Positions 56,101 through 63,714 of a DNA stretch of 64,000 nucleotides are shown here, piece by piece. How positions within the stretch are numbered: position 1 is the stretch's first letter; the number at the start of each line of letters is the position of its first letter. Origin of the DNA: Lamellibrachia columna (Eukaryota; Annelida; Polychaeta; Sabellida; Siboglinidae); NCBI GenBank assembly GCA_963662155.1, contig OY759274.1, forward strand, positions 19,363,060-19,427,059, read 5' to 3'. Below the pieces are notes generated by a model. It made no database searches, was not told where the DNA came from, and worked only from the letters and a program-made list of their open reading frames with translations. Position numbers and translations under genes: made by a program.

Positions 56101-59100
56101 GACAAAGGAATGCTAGAGCAAGGAAGACAAGTAGTTTGTTGTACAAGAACATGTAAGTTGACAAAGGAATGCTAGAGCAAGGAAGGCAAGTAGTTTGTTG
56201 TACAAGAACATGTAAGTTGACAAAGGAATGCTAGAGCAAGGAAGACAAGTAGTTTGTTGTACAAGAACATGTAAGTTGACAAAGGAATGCTAGAGCAAGG
56301 AAGACAAGTAGTTTGTTGTACAAGAACATGTAAGTTGACAAAGGAATGCTAGAGCAAGGAAGACAAGTAGTTTGTTGTACAAGAACATGTAAGTTGACAA
56401 AGGAATGCTAGAGCAAGGAAGACAAGTAGTTTGTTGTACAAGAACATGTAAGTTGACAAAGGAATGCTAGAGCAAGGAAGACAAGTAGTTTGTTGTACAA
56501 GAACATGTAAGTTGACAAAGTAATATTAGAGCAAGGAAGACAAGTAGTTTGTTGTACAAGAACATGTAAGTTGACAAAGGAATGCTAGAGCAAGGAAGAC
56601 AAGTAGTTTGTTGTACAAGAACATGTAAGTTGACAAAGGAATGCTAGAGCAAGGAAGACAAGTAGTTTGTTGTACAAGAACATGTAAGTTGCCAAAGGAA
56701 TGCTAGAGCAAGGAAGACAAGTAGTTTGTTGTACAAGAACATGTAAGTTGACAAAGGAATGCTAGAGCAAGGAAGACAAGTAGTTTGTTGTACAAGAACA
56801 TGTAAGTTGACAAAGGAATGCTAGAGCAAGGAAGACAAGTAGTTTGTTGTACAAGAACATGTAAGTTGACAAAGGAATGCTAGAGCAAGGAAGGCAAGTA
56901 GTTTGTTGTACAAGAACATGTAAGTTGACAAAGGAATGCTAGAGCAAGGAAGACAAGTAGTTTGTTGTACAAGAACATGTAAGTTGACAAAGGAATGCTA
57001 GAGCAAGGAAGACAAGTAGTTTGTTGTACAAGAACATGTAAGTTGACAAAGGAATGCTAGAGCAAGGAAGACAAGTAGTTTGTTGTACAAGAACATGTAA
57101 GTTGACAAAGGAATGCTAGAGCAAGGAAGACAAGTAGTTTGTTGTACAAGAACATGTAAGTTGACAAAGGAATGCTAGAGCAAGGAAGGCAAGTAGTTTG
57201 TTGTACAAGAACATGTAAGTTGACAAAGTAATATTAGAGCAAGGAAGACAAGTAGTTTGTTATACAAGAACATGTAAGTTGACAAAGGAATGCTAGAGCA
57301 AGGAAGACAAGTAGTTTGTTGTACAAGAACATGTAAGTTGACAAAGGAATGCTAGAGCAAGGAAGACAAGTAGTTTGTTGTACAAGAACATGTAAGTTGA
57401 CAAAGTAATATTAGAGCAAGGAAGACAAGTAGTTTGTTGTACAAGAACATGTAAGTTGACAAAGGAATGCTAGAGCAAGGAAGACAAGTAGTTTGTTGTA
57501 CAAGAACATGTAAGTTGACAAAGGAATGCTAGAGCAAGGAAGACAAGTAGTTTGTTGTACAAGAACATGTAAGTTGACAAAGTAATATTAGAGCAAGGAA
57601 GACAAGTAGTTTGTTGTACAAGAACATGTAAGTTGACAAAGGAATGCTAGAGCAAGGAAGGCAAGTAGTTTGTTGTACAAGAACATGTAAGTTGACAAAG
57701 GAATGCTAGAGCAAGGAAGACAAGTAGTTTGTTGTACAAGAACATGTAAGTTGACAAAGGAATGCTAGAGCAAGGAAGACAAGTAGTTTGTTGTACAAGA
57801 ACATGTAAGTTGACAAAGTAATATTAGAGCAAGGAAGACAAGTAGTTTGTTGTACAAGAACATGTAAGTTGACAAAGGAATGCTAGAGCAAGGAAGACAA
57901 GTAGTTTGTTGTACAAGAACATGTAAGTTGACAAAGGAATGCTAGAGCAAGGAAGACAAGTAGTTTGTTGTACAAGAACATGTAAGTTGACAAAGGAATG
58001 CTAGAGCAAGGAAGACAAGTAGTTTGTTGTACAAGAACATGTAAGTTGACAAAGGAATGCTAGAGCAAGGAAGACAAGTAGTTTGTTGTACAAGAACATG
58101 TAAGTTGACAAAGGAATGCTAGAGCAAGGAAGACAAGTAGTTTGTTGTACAAGAACATGTAAGTTGACAAAGGAATGCTAGAGCAAGGAAGACAAGTAGT
58201 TTGTTGTACAAGAACATGTAAGTTGACAAAGTAATATTAGAGCAAGGAAGACAAGTAGTTTGTTGTACAAGAACATGTAAGTTGACAAAGGAATGCTAGA
58301 GCAAGGAAGACAAGTAGTTTGTTGTACAAGAACATGTAAGTTGACAAAGGAATGCTAGAGCAAGGAAGACAAGTAGTTTGTTGTACAAGAACATGTAAGT
58401 TGCCAAAGGAATGCTAGAGCAAGGAAGACAAGTAGTTTGTTGTACAAGAACATGTAAGTTGACAAAGGAATGCTAGAGCAAGGAAGACAAGTAGTTTGTT
58501 GTACAAGAACATGTAAGTTGACAAAGGAATGCTAGAGCAAGGAAGACAAGTAGTTTGTTGTACAAGAACATGTAAGTTGACAAAGGAATGCTAGAGCAAG
58601 GAAGGCAAGTAGTTTGTTGTACAAGAACATGTAAGTTGACAAAGGAATGCTAGAGCAAGGAAGACAAGTAGTTTGTTGTACAAGAACATGTAAGTTGACA
58701 AAGTAATATTAGAGCAAGGAAGACAAGTAGTTTGTTGTACAAGAACATGTAAGTTGACAAAGGAATGCTAGAGCAAGGAAGACAAGTAGTTTGTTGTACA
58801 AGAACATGTAAGTTGACAAAGGAATGCTAGAGCAAGGAAGACAAGTAGTTTGTTGTACAAGAACATGTAAGTTGACAAAGTAATATTAGAGCAAGGAAGA
58901 CAAGTAGTTTGTTGTACAAGAACATGTAAGTTGACAAAGGAATGCTAGAGCAAGGAAGGCAAGTAGTTTGTTGTACAAGAACATGTAAGTTGACAAAGGA
59001 ATGCTAGAGCAAGGAAGACAAGTAGTTTGTTGTACAAGAACATGTAAGTTGACAAAGGAATGCTAGAGCAAGGAAGACAAGTAGTTTGTTGTACAAGAAC

Positions 59101-62100
59101 ATGTAAGTTGACAAAGTAATATTAGAGCAAGGAAGACAAGTAGTTTGTTGTACAAGAACATGTAAGTTGACAAAGGAATGCTAGAGCAAGGAAGACAAGT
59201 AGTTTGTTGTACAAGAACATGTAAGTTGACAAAGGAATGCTAGAGCAAGGAAGACAAGTAGTTTGTTGTACAAGAACATGTAAGTTGACAAAGTAATATT
59301 AGAGCAAGGAAGACAAGTAGTTTGTTGTACAAGAACATGTAAGTTGACAAAGGAATGCTAGAGCAAGGAAGACAAGTAGTTTGTTGTACAAGAACATGTA
59401 AGTTGACAAAGGAATGCTAGAGCAAGGAAGACAAGTAGTTTGTTGTACAAGAACATGTAAGTTGACAAAGTAATATTAGAGCAAGGAAGACAAGTAGTTT
59501 GTTGTACAAGAACATGTAAGTTGACAAAGGAATGCTAGAGCAAGGAAGGCAAGTAGTTTGTTGTACAAGAACATGTAAGTTGACAAAGGAATGCTAGAGC
59601 AAGGAAGACAAGTAGTTTGTTGTACAAGAACATGTAAGTTGACAAAGGAATGCTAGAGCAAGGAAGACAAGTAGTTTGTTGTACAAGAACATGTAAGTTG
59701 ACAAAGTAATATTAGAGCAAGGAAGACAAGTAGTTTGTTGTACAAGAACATGTAAGTTGACAAAGGAATGCTAGAGCAAGGAAGACAAGTAGTTTGTTGT
59801 GAATGAACAAGCACACTGGTTGTATATGTGGGTAGTGCAACTAAGAACTAATATTTACAAATGTAGACATCTGAAGTGTGGACACGACATGTTAGCAACT
59901 GGTAATATGGTGTATACATGAAGTATTGAAGTGATTCCAGAACTTCAAAAATGCCAAAAAAATATATTCAATGGCTTTAAAAATATTGAGAAAAAAATGT
60001 CACAATTAAGGAACTAAAAGACACAAAGTAACGTTAGCAGTGAAGATTGTAAATCAGAATGCACTTAACCTTACAGAGTGCGATATTTGAAAGGAACAAT
60101 TTATCTACCATTTGTGTAAATGCTAGCAGCATAAATATGTTTAAAAACAAAATTGCCAAATATCTCAGAAGGGCAGATACATAGATGAAAAATAGTTGGA
60201 ATCTCGGTAAGCCAATGGCTTCCTTGTGACGACTCATTACATACCGCCATCGTTGCCATAGAGACAGAGAGCCTGTGGGGGTCCTGGCACCTCCACCTCG
60301 TACAGCAAGTCAGAGTTCTGAAACAAACATCCTGTTTGTGTTAGATCCTTGTGAACCTACAACATTGAAACTAATCTGAAACAAACATCCCATTTGTGTC
60401 AAATCCTTGTGAATGTACAACACTGAAACTAATCTGAAGCAAACATCCCGTTTGTGTCAGATCCTTGTGAACCTACAACACTGAAACTAATCTGAAGCAA
60501 ACATCTCATTTGTGTCAGATCCAACACTGAAACTAATCTGAAGCAAACATCCCATTTGTGTCAGATCCTTGTGAACCTACAACACTGAAACTAATCTGAA
60601 ACAAACATCCCGTTTGTGTTAGATCCTTGTGAACCTACAACACTGAAACTAATCTGAAGCAAATGCTGACATAATTTACACAAAGCACTGGTATGTTTGT
60701 AATGCAACTTACCCTATCTGCTGGTAAACAGTTCATTAAGCTGACCACATATAACAGAATCAAGTGAAACATTAACATTTGAAACAACTAAACATAACTA
60801 AATTAAACGTAAATTAAGATATAATCAAACAGTCCCAATCTAGAACAAGGAAATACAAATACATGGCATCGGTTCTGAAATCTCTGCATTGTCTGCCAAT
60901 CAGAGAAAGAATCACATTCAAGATTCTTCTCATCAAGACACTCCATGACCTTGCGCCGCCCTATATATATCAGAGTTTCTCTGTGGCTATCAACCCACAT
61001 GTTTGCTACAATCCAATTCTGCAGGTCACAGACACTTCAAAACATTTGAAGTGTGCCTTCTCTAAAGCGGCACCTGTGCTATGGAACAGTCTCCCTCAGT
61101 GTGTCAGACAACGTAACACCACTGCGTCTTTTAAGACAGCACTGAAGATATACCTTTTTAAAACTGCGTATATTAAATTTACTGAGGACATGTATAATTA
61201 TTATGTCACTACTGCGGTATTATGATACTGACCGTGAGAACTCTGAGGACCCTGTCCTGACAGGCGAGCACTGGCGTGGCGTCCTTCTGCTTGGTCGTGG
61301 GCAGACACAGTAAATCATTAATCTGGTCTCCACACAGGAAGTAGTTGAAGTCCTTGCAGTCACGGAAGTGGTTGAATGTGTAGCTGCCACCCAGTAACAG
61401 GTCCGCCCCCTCAACGTACCTACAACAGACACAAGACAAGGACCTTTATAGCACAAACTAATTCAACTGGCTTCCTTGCGGACAGACACTGTTTATGGAT
61501 TGGTTTGCTTCAGGACAAACACTGTCCATGGACTGATATTAAGACGTTGCATACAAACAGCATATCTAAGTGTAGTGAAAACAACAAGAATTCAAGTACT
61601 TGTGTACGTCGCAAGTGGAACTTTGTGCAGGACTTACATGACATAAGTTACTATGAATGCAAACAATAATTGTTGCTTGTTTACATGAAACTATGTTTTT
61701 CATTCTATTCTAACTGAAACTAACATTAAACTGTTCTATTTCATGCGTAAATTTTATTTCATTATTCAAAATTAAAACATGTGCAGAAATGTAACAATCG
61801 AAACTGTGCATATGATTGAGAGTGGACAGCTCACATTGTCTTGATTTGTTCCGTGAGATTTGTTTCAAAGTTGAGGAACTGTTTGCCCTTCTTCGTGAAG
61901 CCTTTGACTGCTGTTCCACTGGACAGGAAGATCCTGTCTCGAGCCTGACCAATGGGTCCACCCAGCTCCAGACGGCCGATCTTGGTCCCGGGCAGAGTCT
62001 TGAAGACATGCTTCAAGGGAAACAGTACAAGTAAAGGTGAGTTCTTATAAAGCACGGTATCCAGAAGACATGATTAGAGGGGCAACAGTACAAGTAAAGG

Positions 62101-63617
62101 TGAGTTCTTATACAGCGCAGTATCCAGAAGACATGATTAGGGGGGAAACAGTACAAGTAAAGGTGAGTTCTTTTACAGCACAGTATCCAGAAGACATGAT
62201 TAGGGGGGAAACAGTACAAGTAAAGGTGAGTTCTTATACAGCGCAATATCCAGAAGACGTGCTTCGGGGGGAAACAGTACAAGTAAAGGTGAGTTCTTAT
62301 ACAGCGCAGTATTCAGAAGATGTGCTTCGGGGGGAAACAGTACAAGTAAAGGTGAGTTCTTATACAGCGCAGTATTCAGAAGATGTGCTTCGGGGGGAAA
62401 TAGTACAAGTAAAGGTGAGTTCTTATACAGCACAGTATTCAGAAGACGTGCTTAGGGGGGAAACAGTACAAGTAAAGGTGAGTTTATAAATAGGACAGTG
62501 TCCAGTTAGGACAGCTCAAAGTGCTTTGCACTTCACCCTCCGGCAGACCTGGTCATTCCAACATCAACTCAACTTCTCTGGGAAGCATTGAGATATACAC
62601 CACTGTCTATGGCGAGGTACCTACACACCTGAGTGAACTGCCTATGGCCAGGTACCTATGCACCTGAGTGAACTGTCTATGGCGAGGTACCTACACACCT
62701 GAGTGAACTGTCTATGGCCAGGTACCTACACACCTGAGAGAACTGTCTATGACCAGGTACCTACACACCTGAGAGAACTGTCTATGGCCAGGTACCTACA
62801 CACCTGAGAGAACTGTCTATGGCCAGGTACCTACACACCTGAGTGAACTGTCTATGGCCAGGTACCTACACACCTGAGTGAACTGTCTATGGCCAGGTAC
62901 CTACACACCTGAGAGAACTGTCTATGGCCAGGTACCTACACACCTGAGTGAACTGTCTATGGCCAGGTACCTACACACCTGAGAGAACTGTCTATGGCCA
63001 GGTACCTACACACCTGAGTGAACTGTCTATGGCCAGGTACCTACACACCTGAGTGAACTGTCTATGGCCAGGTACCTACACACCTGAGTGAACTGTCTAT
63101 GGCCAGGTACCTACACACCTGAGTGAACTGAAGCAATGTGAGATGAACAAAATGACACAAGCTTTGAAACTTGAAGACTTGCTTCATCTGTTTAACTTGT
63201 TACCTGAGCTTCACCTTTCTTGATACCAAACACTTGCAGTACACCTTCGTGATCTCCAACAGCAAGCTGCAAGAGAGGGCCACAGACTTGTTTTACGCAT
63301 AAAGATAAGTTCTTATATAGTGCAGTATCCAATCCTTAGAACCAAAGCGGTTTACACTGAATATACTAAAAAAAGTTGAATTGGTAGTACATGAACATAA
63401 ATTCACAATTTGGTTATTTTATGAAAGTATGAGAATGAATTAAAGAAAAGTGTCATAAATCACATAAAACTGTTTATCAATATAAGTTGTCTTCATATTT
63501 ATATTGCATTCTGAAGGTAATATCATCAATTATGAGAGTATTTTTGCAAACCTTGTTCACTTGTGCTTTTGGTGCCATTGGCAGGAGCTTCATGCTTTGT
63601 GGCGAGGTCACGCCGAC
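37975..63617 (-). CDS. BBS7: Bardet-Biedl syndrome 7 protein homolog, spliced, 5' end outside window
   Basis: BBS7 is a core subunit of the BBSome, the octameric coat that carries membrane cargo into and out of cilia. Sixteen exons on the minus strand (63617-63552, 63266-63204, 62010-61835, 61419-61233, 60317-60245, 54225-54159, 50338-50289, 49121-48991, 48052-47968, 47757-47655, 44759-44463, 43901-43728, 41745-41471, 39838-39735, 39379-39256, 38108-37975) join in phase at GT/AG sites to 702 codons plus TAA. Human BBS7 has 715 residues, so only about a dozen N-terminal residues are missing. An N-terminal beta-propeller (about 1-330) is followed by a short coiled coil, the GAE/platform region and a helical C-terminus ([39 protein letters not shown]). 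At least nine junctions are embedded in tandem repeats. Confidence 0.96.
38090..38672. repeat. 37-bp array copying the acceptor of the BBS7 last exon
   Basis: About 15-16 almost perfect units contain on the gene strand tcttgttgcag/GGATGGTTACTGAT. Confidence 0.95.
39256..39379 (-). CDS. BBS7: BBS7 exon ([20 protein letters not shown]...)
   Basis: The exon encodes [20 protein letters not shown] then [12 protein letters not shown], corresponding to the helical PEYHxILEEADxLQEEYKKQPAHLERLYG segment. The acceptor is ttcccag and the donor CTATG/GTCAGT. No repeats touch its edges. Confidence 0.94.
39735..39838 (-). CDS. BBS7: BBS7 exon ([20 protein letters not shown]...)
   Basis: The exon reads [20 protein letters not shown] then ALK, identical to the family over [23 protein letters not shown] apart from its first residue. 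The acceptor is aacttgcag and the donor CTCAAA/GTACAG. A 22-bp, three-copy repeat starts two bases upstream of the exon. Confidence 0.95.
39841..39912. repeat. 22-bp repeat beside a BBS7 acceptor
   Basis: Three copies of aacagtaagtctatgtaaag, starting two bases from exon 39838-39735 but not including exon bases. Confidence 0.75.
39965..40985. repeat. 48-57-bp array with higher-order duplication
   Basis: Units contain gagagggtggagtgggctgg and gactggcaccatgtaagt. A block of about 315 bp (around 40130-40440) recurs at 40445-40755 with the same order of variant units. Confidence 0.93.
41150..41490. repeat. 44-bp array copying a BBS7 donor
   Basis: About seven units contain on the gene strand ATCAGACTCGATATATCCTA then CG/GTAAGTTTG, the edge and donor of exon 41745-41471. 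Confidence 0.92.
41471..41745 (-). CDS. BBS7: BBS7 exon (platform domain)
   Basis: The exon encodes [40 protein letters not shown] and [11 protein letters not shown], matching the BBS7 platform ([24 protein letters not shown]). The donor CCTACG/GTAAGT at 41471 and about 22 upstream exon bases are repeated at 44-bp spacing down to about 41150. Confidence 0.96.
41945..42700 (-). mobile_element. 5'-truncated CR1-like LINE copy in a BBS7 intron
   Basis: The longest frame (42525-41965) reads [40 protein letters not shown] and [20 protein letters not shown], the C-terminal thumb region of a CR1-type ORF2. The family differs from both the full-length element at 18.6 kb and the relics at 31.5 and 53 kb. 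The region upstream to about 42700 continues the element with a frameshift. Confidence 0.8.
42710..43160. other. BBS7 intron, nothing recognised
   Basis: AT-rich sequence between the CR1-like copy and the 15-bp array. Confidence 0.5.
43165..43722. repeat. 15-bp minisatellite abutting a BBS7 donor
   Basis: About 33 copies of gtacgagagggacct/gaact start a few bases 3' of the donor of exon 43901-43728. All frames appear open because the unit is a multiple of three. Confidence 0.93.
43728..43901 (-). CDS. BBS7: BBS7 exon ([16 protein letters not shown]...)
   Basis: The exon reads [20 protein letters not shown] then [20 protein letters not shown] and [12 protein letters not shown]. It is nearly identical to the family core [20 protein letters not shown]. 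Immediately 3' of its donor begins a 15-bp array. Confidence 0.96.
44463..44759 (-). CDS. BBS7: BBS7 exon (coiled coil end and GAE domain)
   Basis: The 297-base exon encodes [60 protein letters not shown] and LLATYR, all close to the family. The acceptor is ctgctactacag and the donor CTACAG/GTACTT. Unlike its neighbours, its edges are free of tandem repeats. Confidence 0.96.
45095..47460. repeat. 60-bp dimeric array, about 39 copies
   Basis: Each 60-bp unit is two related 30-mers: agtgaactatcccaatcact with ggatagagac, and agtgaactcccccagtcact with gggtgcatac. A 540-bp block (from about 45421) recurs from about 45961 with the same series of variants. It is intronic in BBS7. Confidence 0.95.
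47655..47757 (-). CDS. BBS7: BBS7 exon ([16 protein letters not shown]...)
   Basis: The exon encodes [20 protein letters not shown] then VRSKIMNLK at the start of the coiled coil. It matches SGWVTGLTTEPIHK and the MQNKISSLR segment. The acceptor with GTTGGTTGG is found three times in tandem up to about 47850. Confidence 0.94.
47750..47895. repeat. About 40-bp repeat copying a BBS7 acceptor, then (CGAC)n
   Basis: Three copies of the acceptor gtgacag/GTTGGTTGG (gene strand) with flank, followed by about seven CGAC tetramers. Confidence 0.85.
47968..48052 (-). CDS. BBS7: BBS7 exon ([15 protein letters not shown]...)
   Basis: The exon reads [20 protein letters not shown] then EVICSTYA, matching [11 protein letters not shown] and YDEIVVSTYSG. 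The acceptor plus about 37 exon bases are copied about six times in a 55-bp array up to 48395. Confidence 0.95.
48010..48395. repeat. 55-bp array copying a BBS7 acceptor
   Basis: About seven units, the first coding, contain on the gene strand gtttgtag/ACTCTCAGTG and GTTACTTCCATACAAGGAGG. Confidence 0.93.
48640..48745 (+). mobile_element. Solo end of the same palindromic element family
   Basis: The stretch with caagtcatggttttgggcct, atgcag and aatatcataccagtggtttt matches the arm at 50565-50655 and the inverted arm at 52910-53945. It contains the uninterrupted order of the two right-arm pieces, confirming that the 53-kb arm was split by an insertion. Confidence 0.55.
48991..49121 (-). CDS. 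BBS7: BBS7 exon ([20 protein letters not shown]...)
   Basis: The exon encodes [20 protein letters not shown] then [20 protein letters not shown], with the FG-GAP-like [17 protein letters not shown] motif typical of the BBS7 propeller. The donor CCCAT/GTAGGC follows 48991. The acceptor with nine exon bases is repeated about 27 times up to 50010. Confidence 0.96.
49110..50010. repeat. 36/23-bp array copying a BBS7 acceptor
   Basis: About 27 units in two lengths contain on the gene strand ctgccag/GTGTGCTGTG. The longer form adds ggagacatcaggttattt. Confidence 0.93.
50289..50338 (-). CDS. BBS7: BBS7 micro-exon ([17 protein letters not shown])
   Basis: The 50-base exon reads [17 protein letters not shown] between CG/ and /G split codons, corresponding to KPVRKWEIQNEKKRGG. 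The acceptor (gttttgtag) and the first 21 exon bases are repeated five times at 37-bp spacing to 50488. Confidence 0.9.
50318..50505. repeat. 37-bp array copying the acceptor of the BBS7 micro-exon
   Basis: Five units carry gttttgtag/ATCAGTTCCATCCCATAAAT (gene strand) with the splice AG at 50339, 50376, 50413, 50450 and 50487. Confidence 0.94.
50933..52823. mobile_element. Internally deleted Ginger/KRBA2-type DNA transposon with TIRs
   Basis: The ends are inverted repeats of about 85 bases (left starts TGTTACGGTCAATCTACG, right complement TGTTACAGTCAATCTGCA). They are flanked by TATA at 50929-50932 and 52824-52827, a 4-bp target duplication as expected for Ginger elements. Plus-strand frames inside encode [19 protein letters not shown] (about 51535-51590) and, from 52487, [20 protein letters not shown] and [20 protein letters not shown] then TLKRAA. 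These match the N-terminus and integrase start of KRBA2/Ginger-like proteins. The zinc-binding part between them and the rest of the integrase are missing. Confidence 0.75.
53005..53890 (+). mobile_element. CR1-like relic joining ORF1 esterase tail to ORF2
   Basis: The frame from 53104 contains [20 protein letters not shown], characteristic of the SGNH-esterase end of some CR1 ORF1 proteins. It continues directly into [20 protein letters not shown], which belongs to the reverse transcriptase C-terminal region, so most of ORF2 has been deleted. Further frames give [20 protein letters not shown]. The end has the ccaatggcttccttgttcac tail. It interrupts the right arm of the palindromic element described at 50560-53945. 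Confidence 0.72.
54072..54180. repeat. About 50-bp duplication of a BBS7 donor
   Basis: The phrases gaactatgagacaat and gactcac(c/g)gactca followed by actagtcccac-like or attagtccctt-like ends occur twice. Only the second contains the functional exon edge. Confidence 0.75.
54159..54225 (-). CDS. BBS7: BBS7 exon ([18 protein letters not shown]...)
   Basis: The 67-base exon carries [19 protein letters not shown], matching the family GTSDGKLALIQI strand. A diverged copy of its last about 20 bases and donor (GAGTC/GTGAGT-type) lies about 50 bases downstream at 54072-54125. The 5.5 kb 59-bp satellite fills the intron on its 5' side. Confidence 0.93.
54305..59800. repeat. 59-bp satellite, about 93 copies (5.5 kb)
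   Basis: The unit contains tagtttgttgtacaagaaca, tgtaagttgacaaaggaatg and ctagagcaaggaagacaag. The period is an exact 59 bases throughout. Variants are taatatt for gaatgct, gccaaa for gacaaa and aaggcaag for aagacaag, arranged non-randomly. It fills most of the BBS7 intron between exons at 60.3 and 54.2 kb. Confidence 0.97.
60045..60235 (+). mobile_element. 3'-end relic of the same CR1-like family
   Basis: Only the tail remains: a stretch around 60120-60235 (aatgctagcagcataaatat, ending ccaatggcttccttgt) matches the 3' ends at 31960-32090 and 53790-53850. Confidence 0.6.
60245..60317 (-). CDS. BBS7: BBS7 exon ([19 protein letters not shown]...)
   Basis: The exon encodes [19 protein letters not shown], matching the BBS7 VEVPGPPTVLALxxGNGG block. 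The acceptor tttgtttcag is the first of about six copies in a 58-bp array running to 60665. Confidence 0.94.
60318..60668. repeat. 58-bp array copying a BBS7 acceptor
   Basis: About six units contain on the gene strand gatgtttgtttcag/A, the acceptor of exon 60317-60245, with tgtcagatccttgtgaacct. Confidence 0.88.
60800..61228 (+). mobile_element. 5'-truncated L2-like LINE relic in a BBS7 intron
   Basis: An open frame at 60863-61225 reads [20 protein letters not shown], then APPYIYQSF and [20 protein letters not shown] followed by [10 protein letters not shown]. This is the usual C-terminus of L2/CR1-superfamily reverse transcriptase proteins (LHWLPVxxRIxFKIL ... APxLWNSLP ... FKxxLKTxLF). 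It ends five bases before the BBS7 exon donor region at 61231. Confidence 0.75.
61233..61419 (-). CDS. BBS7: BBS7 exon ([18 protein letters not shown]...)
   Basis: The exon reads [20 protein letters not shown] then [10 protein letters not shown] and [15 protein letters not shown]. It matches the family HY/FxDCKD..YxLxGDxIND motif and [10 protein letters not shown]. The acceptor is ctgttgtag at 61420-61421 and the donor CTCACG/GTCAGT follows 61233. Confidence 0.95.
61430..61830. other. BBS7 intron, nothing recognised
   Basis: One of the few BBS7 introns without a visible array. A 97-codon plus frame crossing the 61419 acceptor has no family signature. Confidence 0.5.
61835..62010 (-). CDS. 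BBS7: BBS7 exon ([18 protein letters not shown]...)
   Basis: The exon encodes [19 protein letters not shown] and [20 protein letters not shown], strongly conserved BBS7 propeller sequence. Its acceptor (cccttgaag/CATGTCTTC) is the proximal copy of a 63-bp array extending to about 62495. Confidence 0.95.
62005..62495. repeat. 63-bp array copying a BBS7 acceptor
   Basis: Seven to eight units contain cagaagacatg/cagaagacgtgctt, on the gene strand (a)ag/CATGTCTTC. Some units keep the splice AG and others have AAT instead. Part of the unit (ttcttatacagcgcagtatc) comes from a dispersed repeat. Confidence 0.9.
62590..63130. repeat. 35-bp tandem repeat
   Basis: About 15 copies with ctgtctatggccaggtacct and acacacctgagtgaa, in a BBS7 intron. 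On the gene strand each carries CAG/GTGTGTA, a weak donor-like motif. Confidence 0.93.
63204..63266 (-). CDS. BBS7: BBS7 exon ([21 protein letters not shown])
   Basis: These 21 codons form the first propeller strand pair. [16 protein letters not shown] matches GDHDGVVxxFGMKKGE of the family. The acceptor is ctcttgcag and the donor is GCTCAG/GTAACA; both ends are phase 0. Confidence 0.93.
63300..63365. mobile_element. Short copy of the cttatatagcgcc-type repeat
   Basis: The stretch contains agttcttatatagtgcagta then aaccaaagcggtttacactg. It shares its first part with the 63-bp array at 62005-62495, suggesting that the array incorporated a piece of this dispersed repeat. Confidence 0.35.
63552..63617 (-). 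CDS. BBS7: BBS7 exon ([14 protein letters not shown]...)
   Basis: This is the first exon in the window, 22 codons in phase 0 at both ends. It reads [20 protein letters not shown] then NK and matches the second block of the BBS7 N-terminus. The acceptor (ttgttgcag) is at 63618-63619 and the donor (AACAAG/GTTTGC) follows 63552. The start codon must lie beyond the right edge. Confidence 0.92.
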
Positions 63618-63714
63618 CTGCAACAACAAAGTGTTTCGTTCTCTGCCACACCAGGGACTGTGTCGTTGCTGTGCAACCGATGTCTTACACACGGCAGATC
63701 ATTGATATCAGTAG

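Noticed and set aside
54305..59800. CRISPR-like array
   Set aside because: There are no unique spacers; the whole 59-bp unit is repeated, as in a satellite, and the genome is eukaryotic.
60034..60237. 67-codon hydrophobic minus-strand frame as a membrane peptide gene
   Set aside because: It is the antisense of a CR1-like 3' tail relic.
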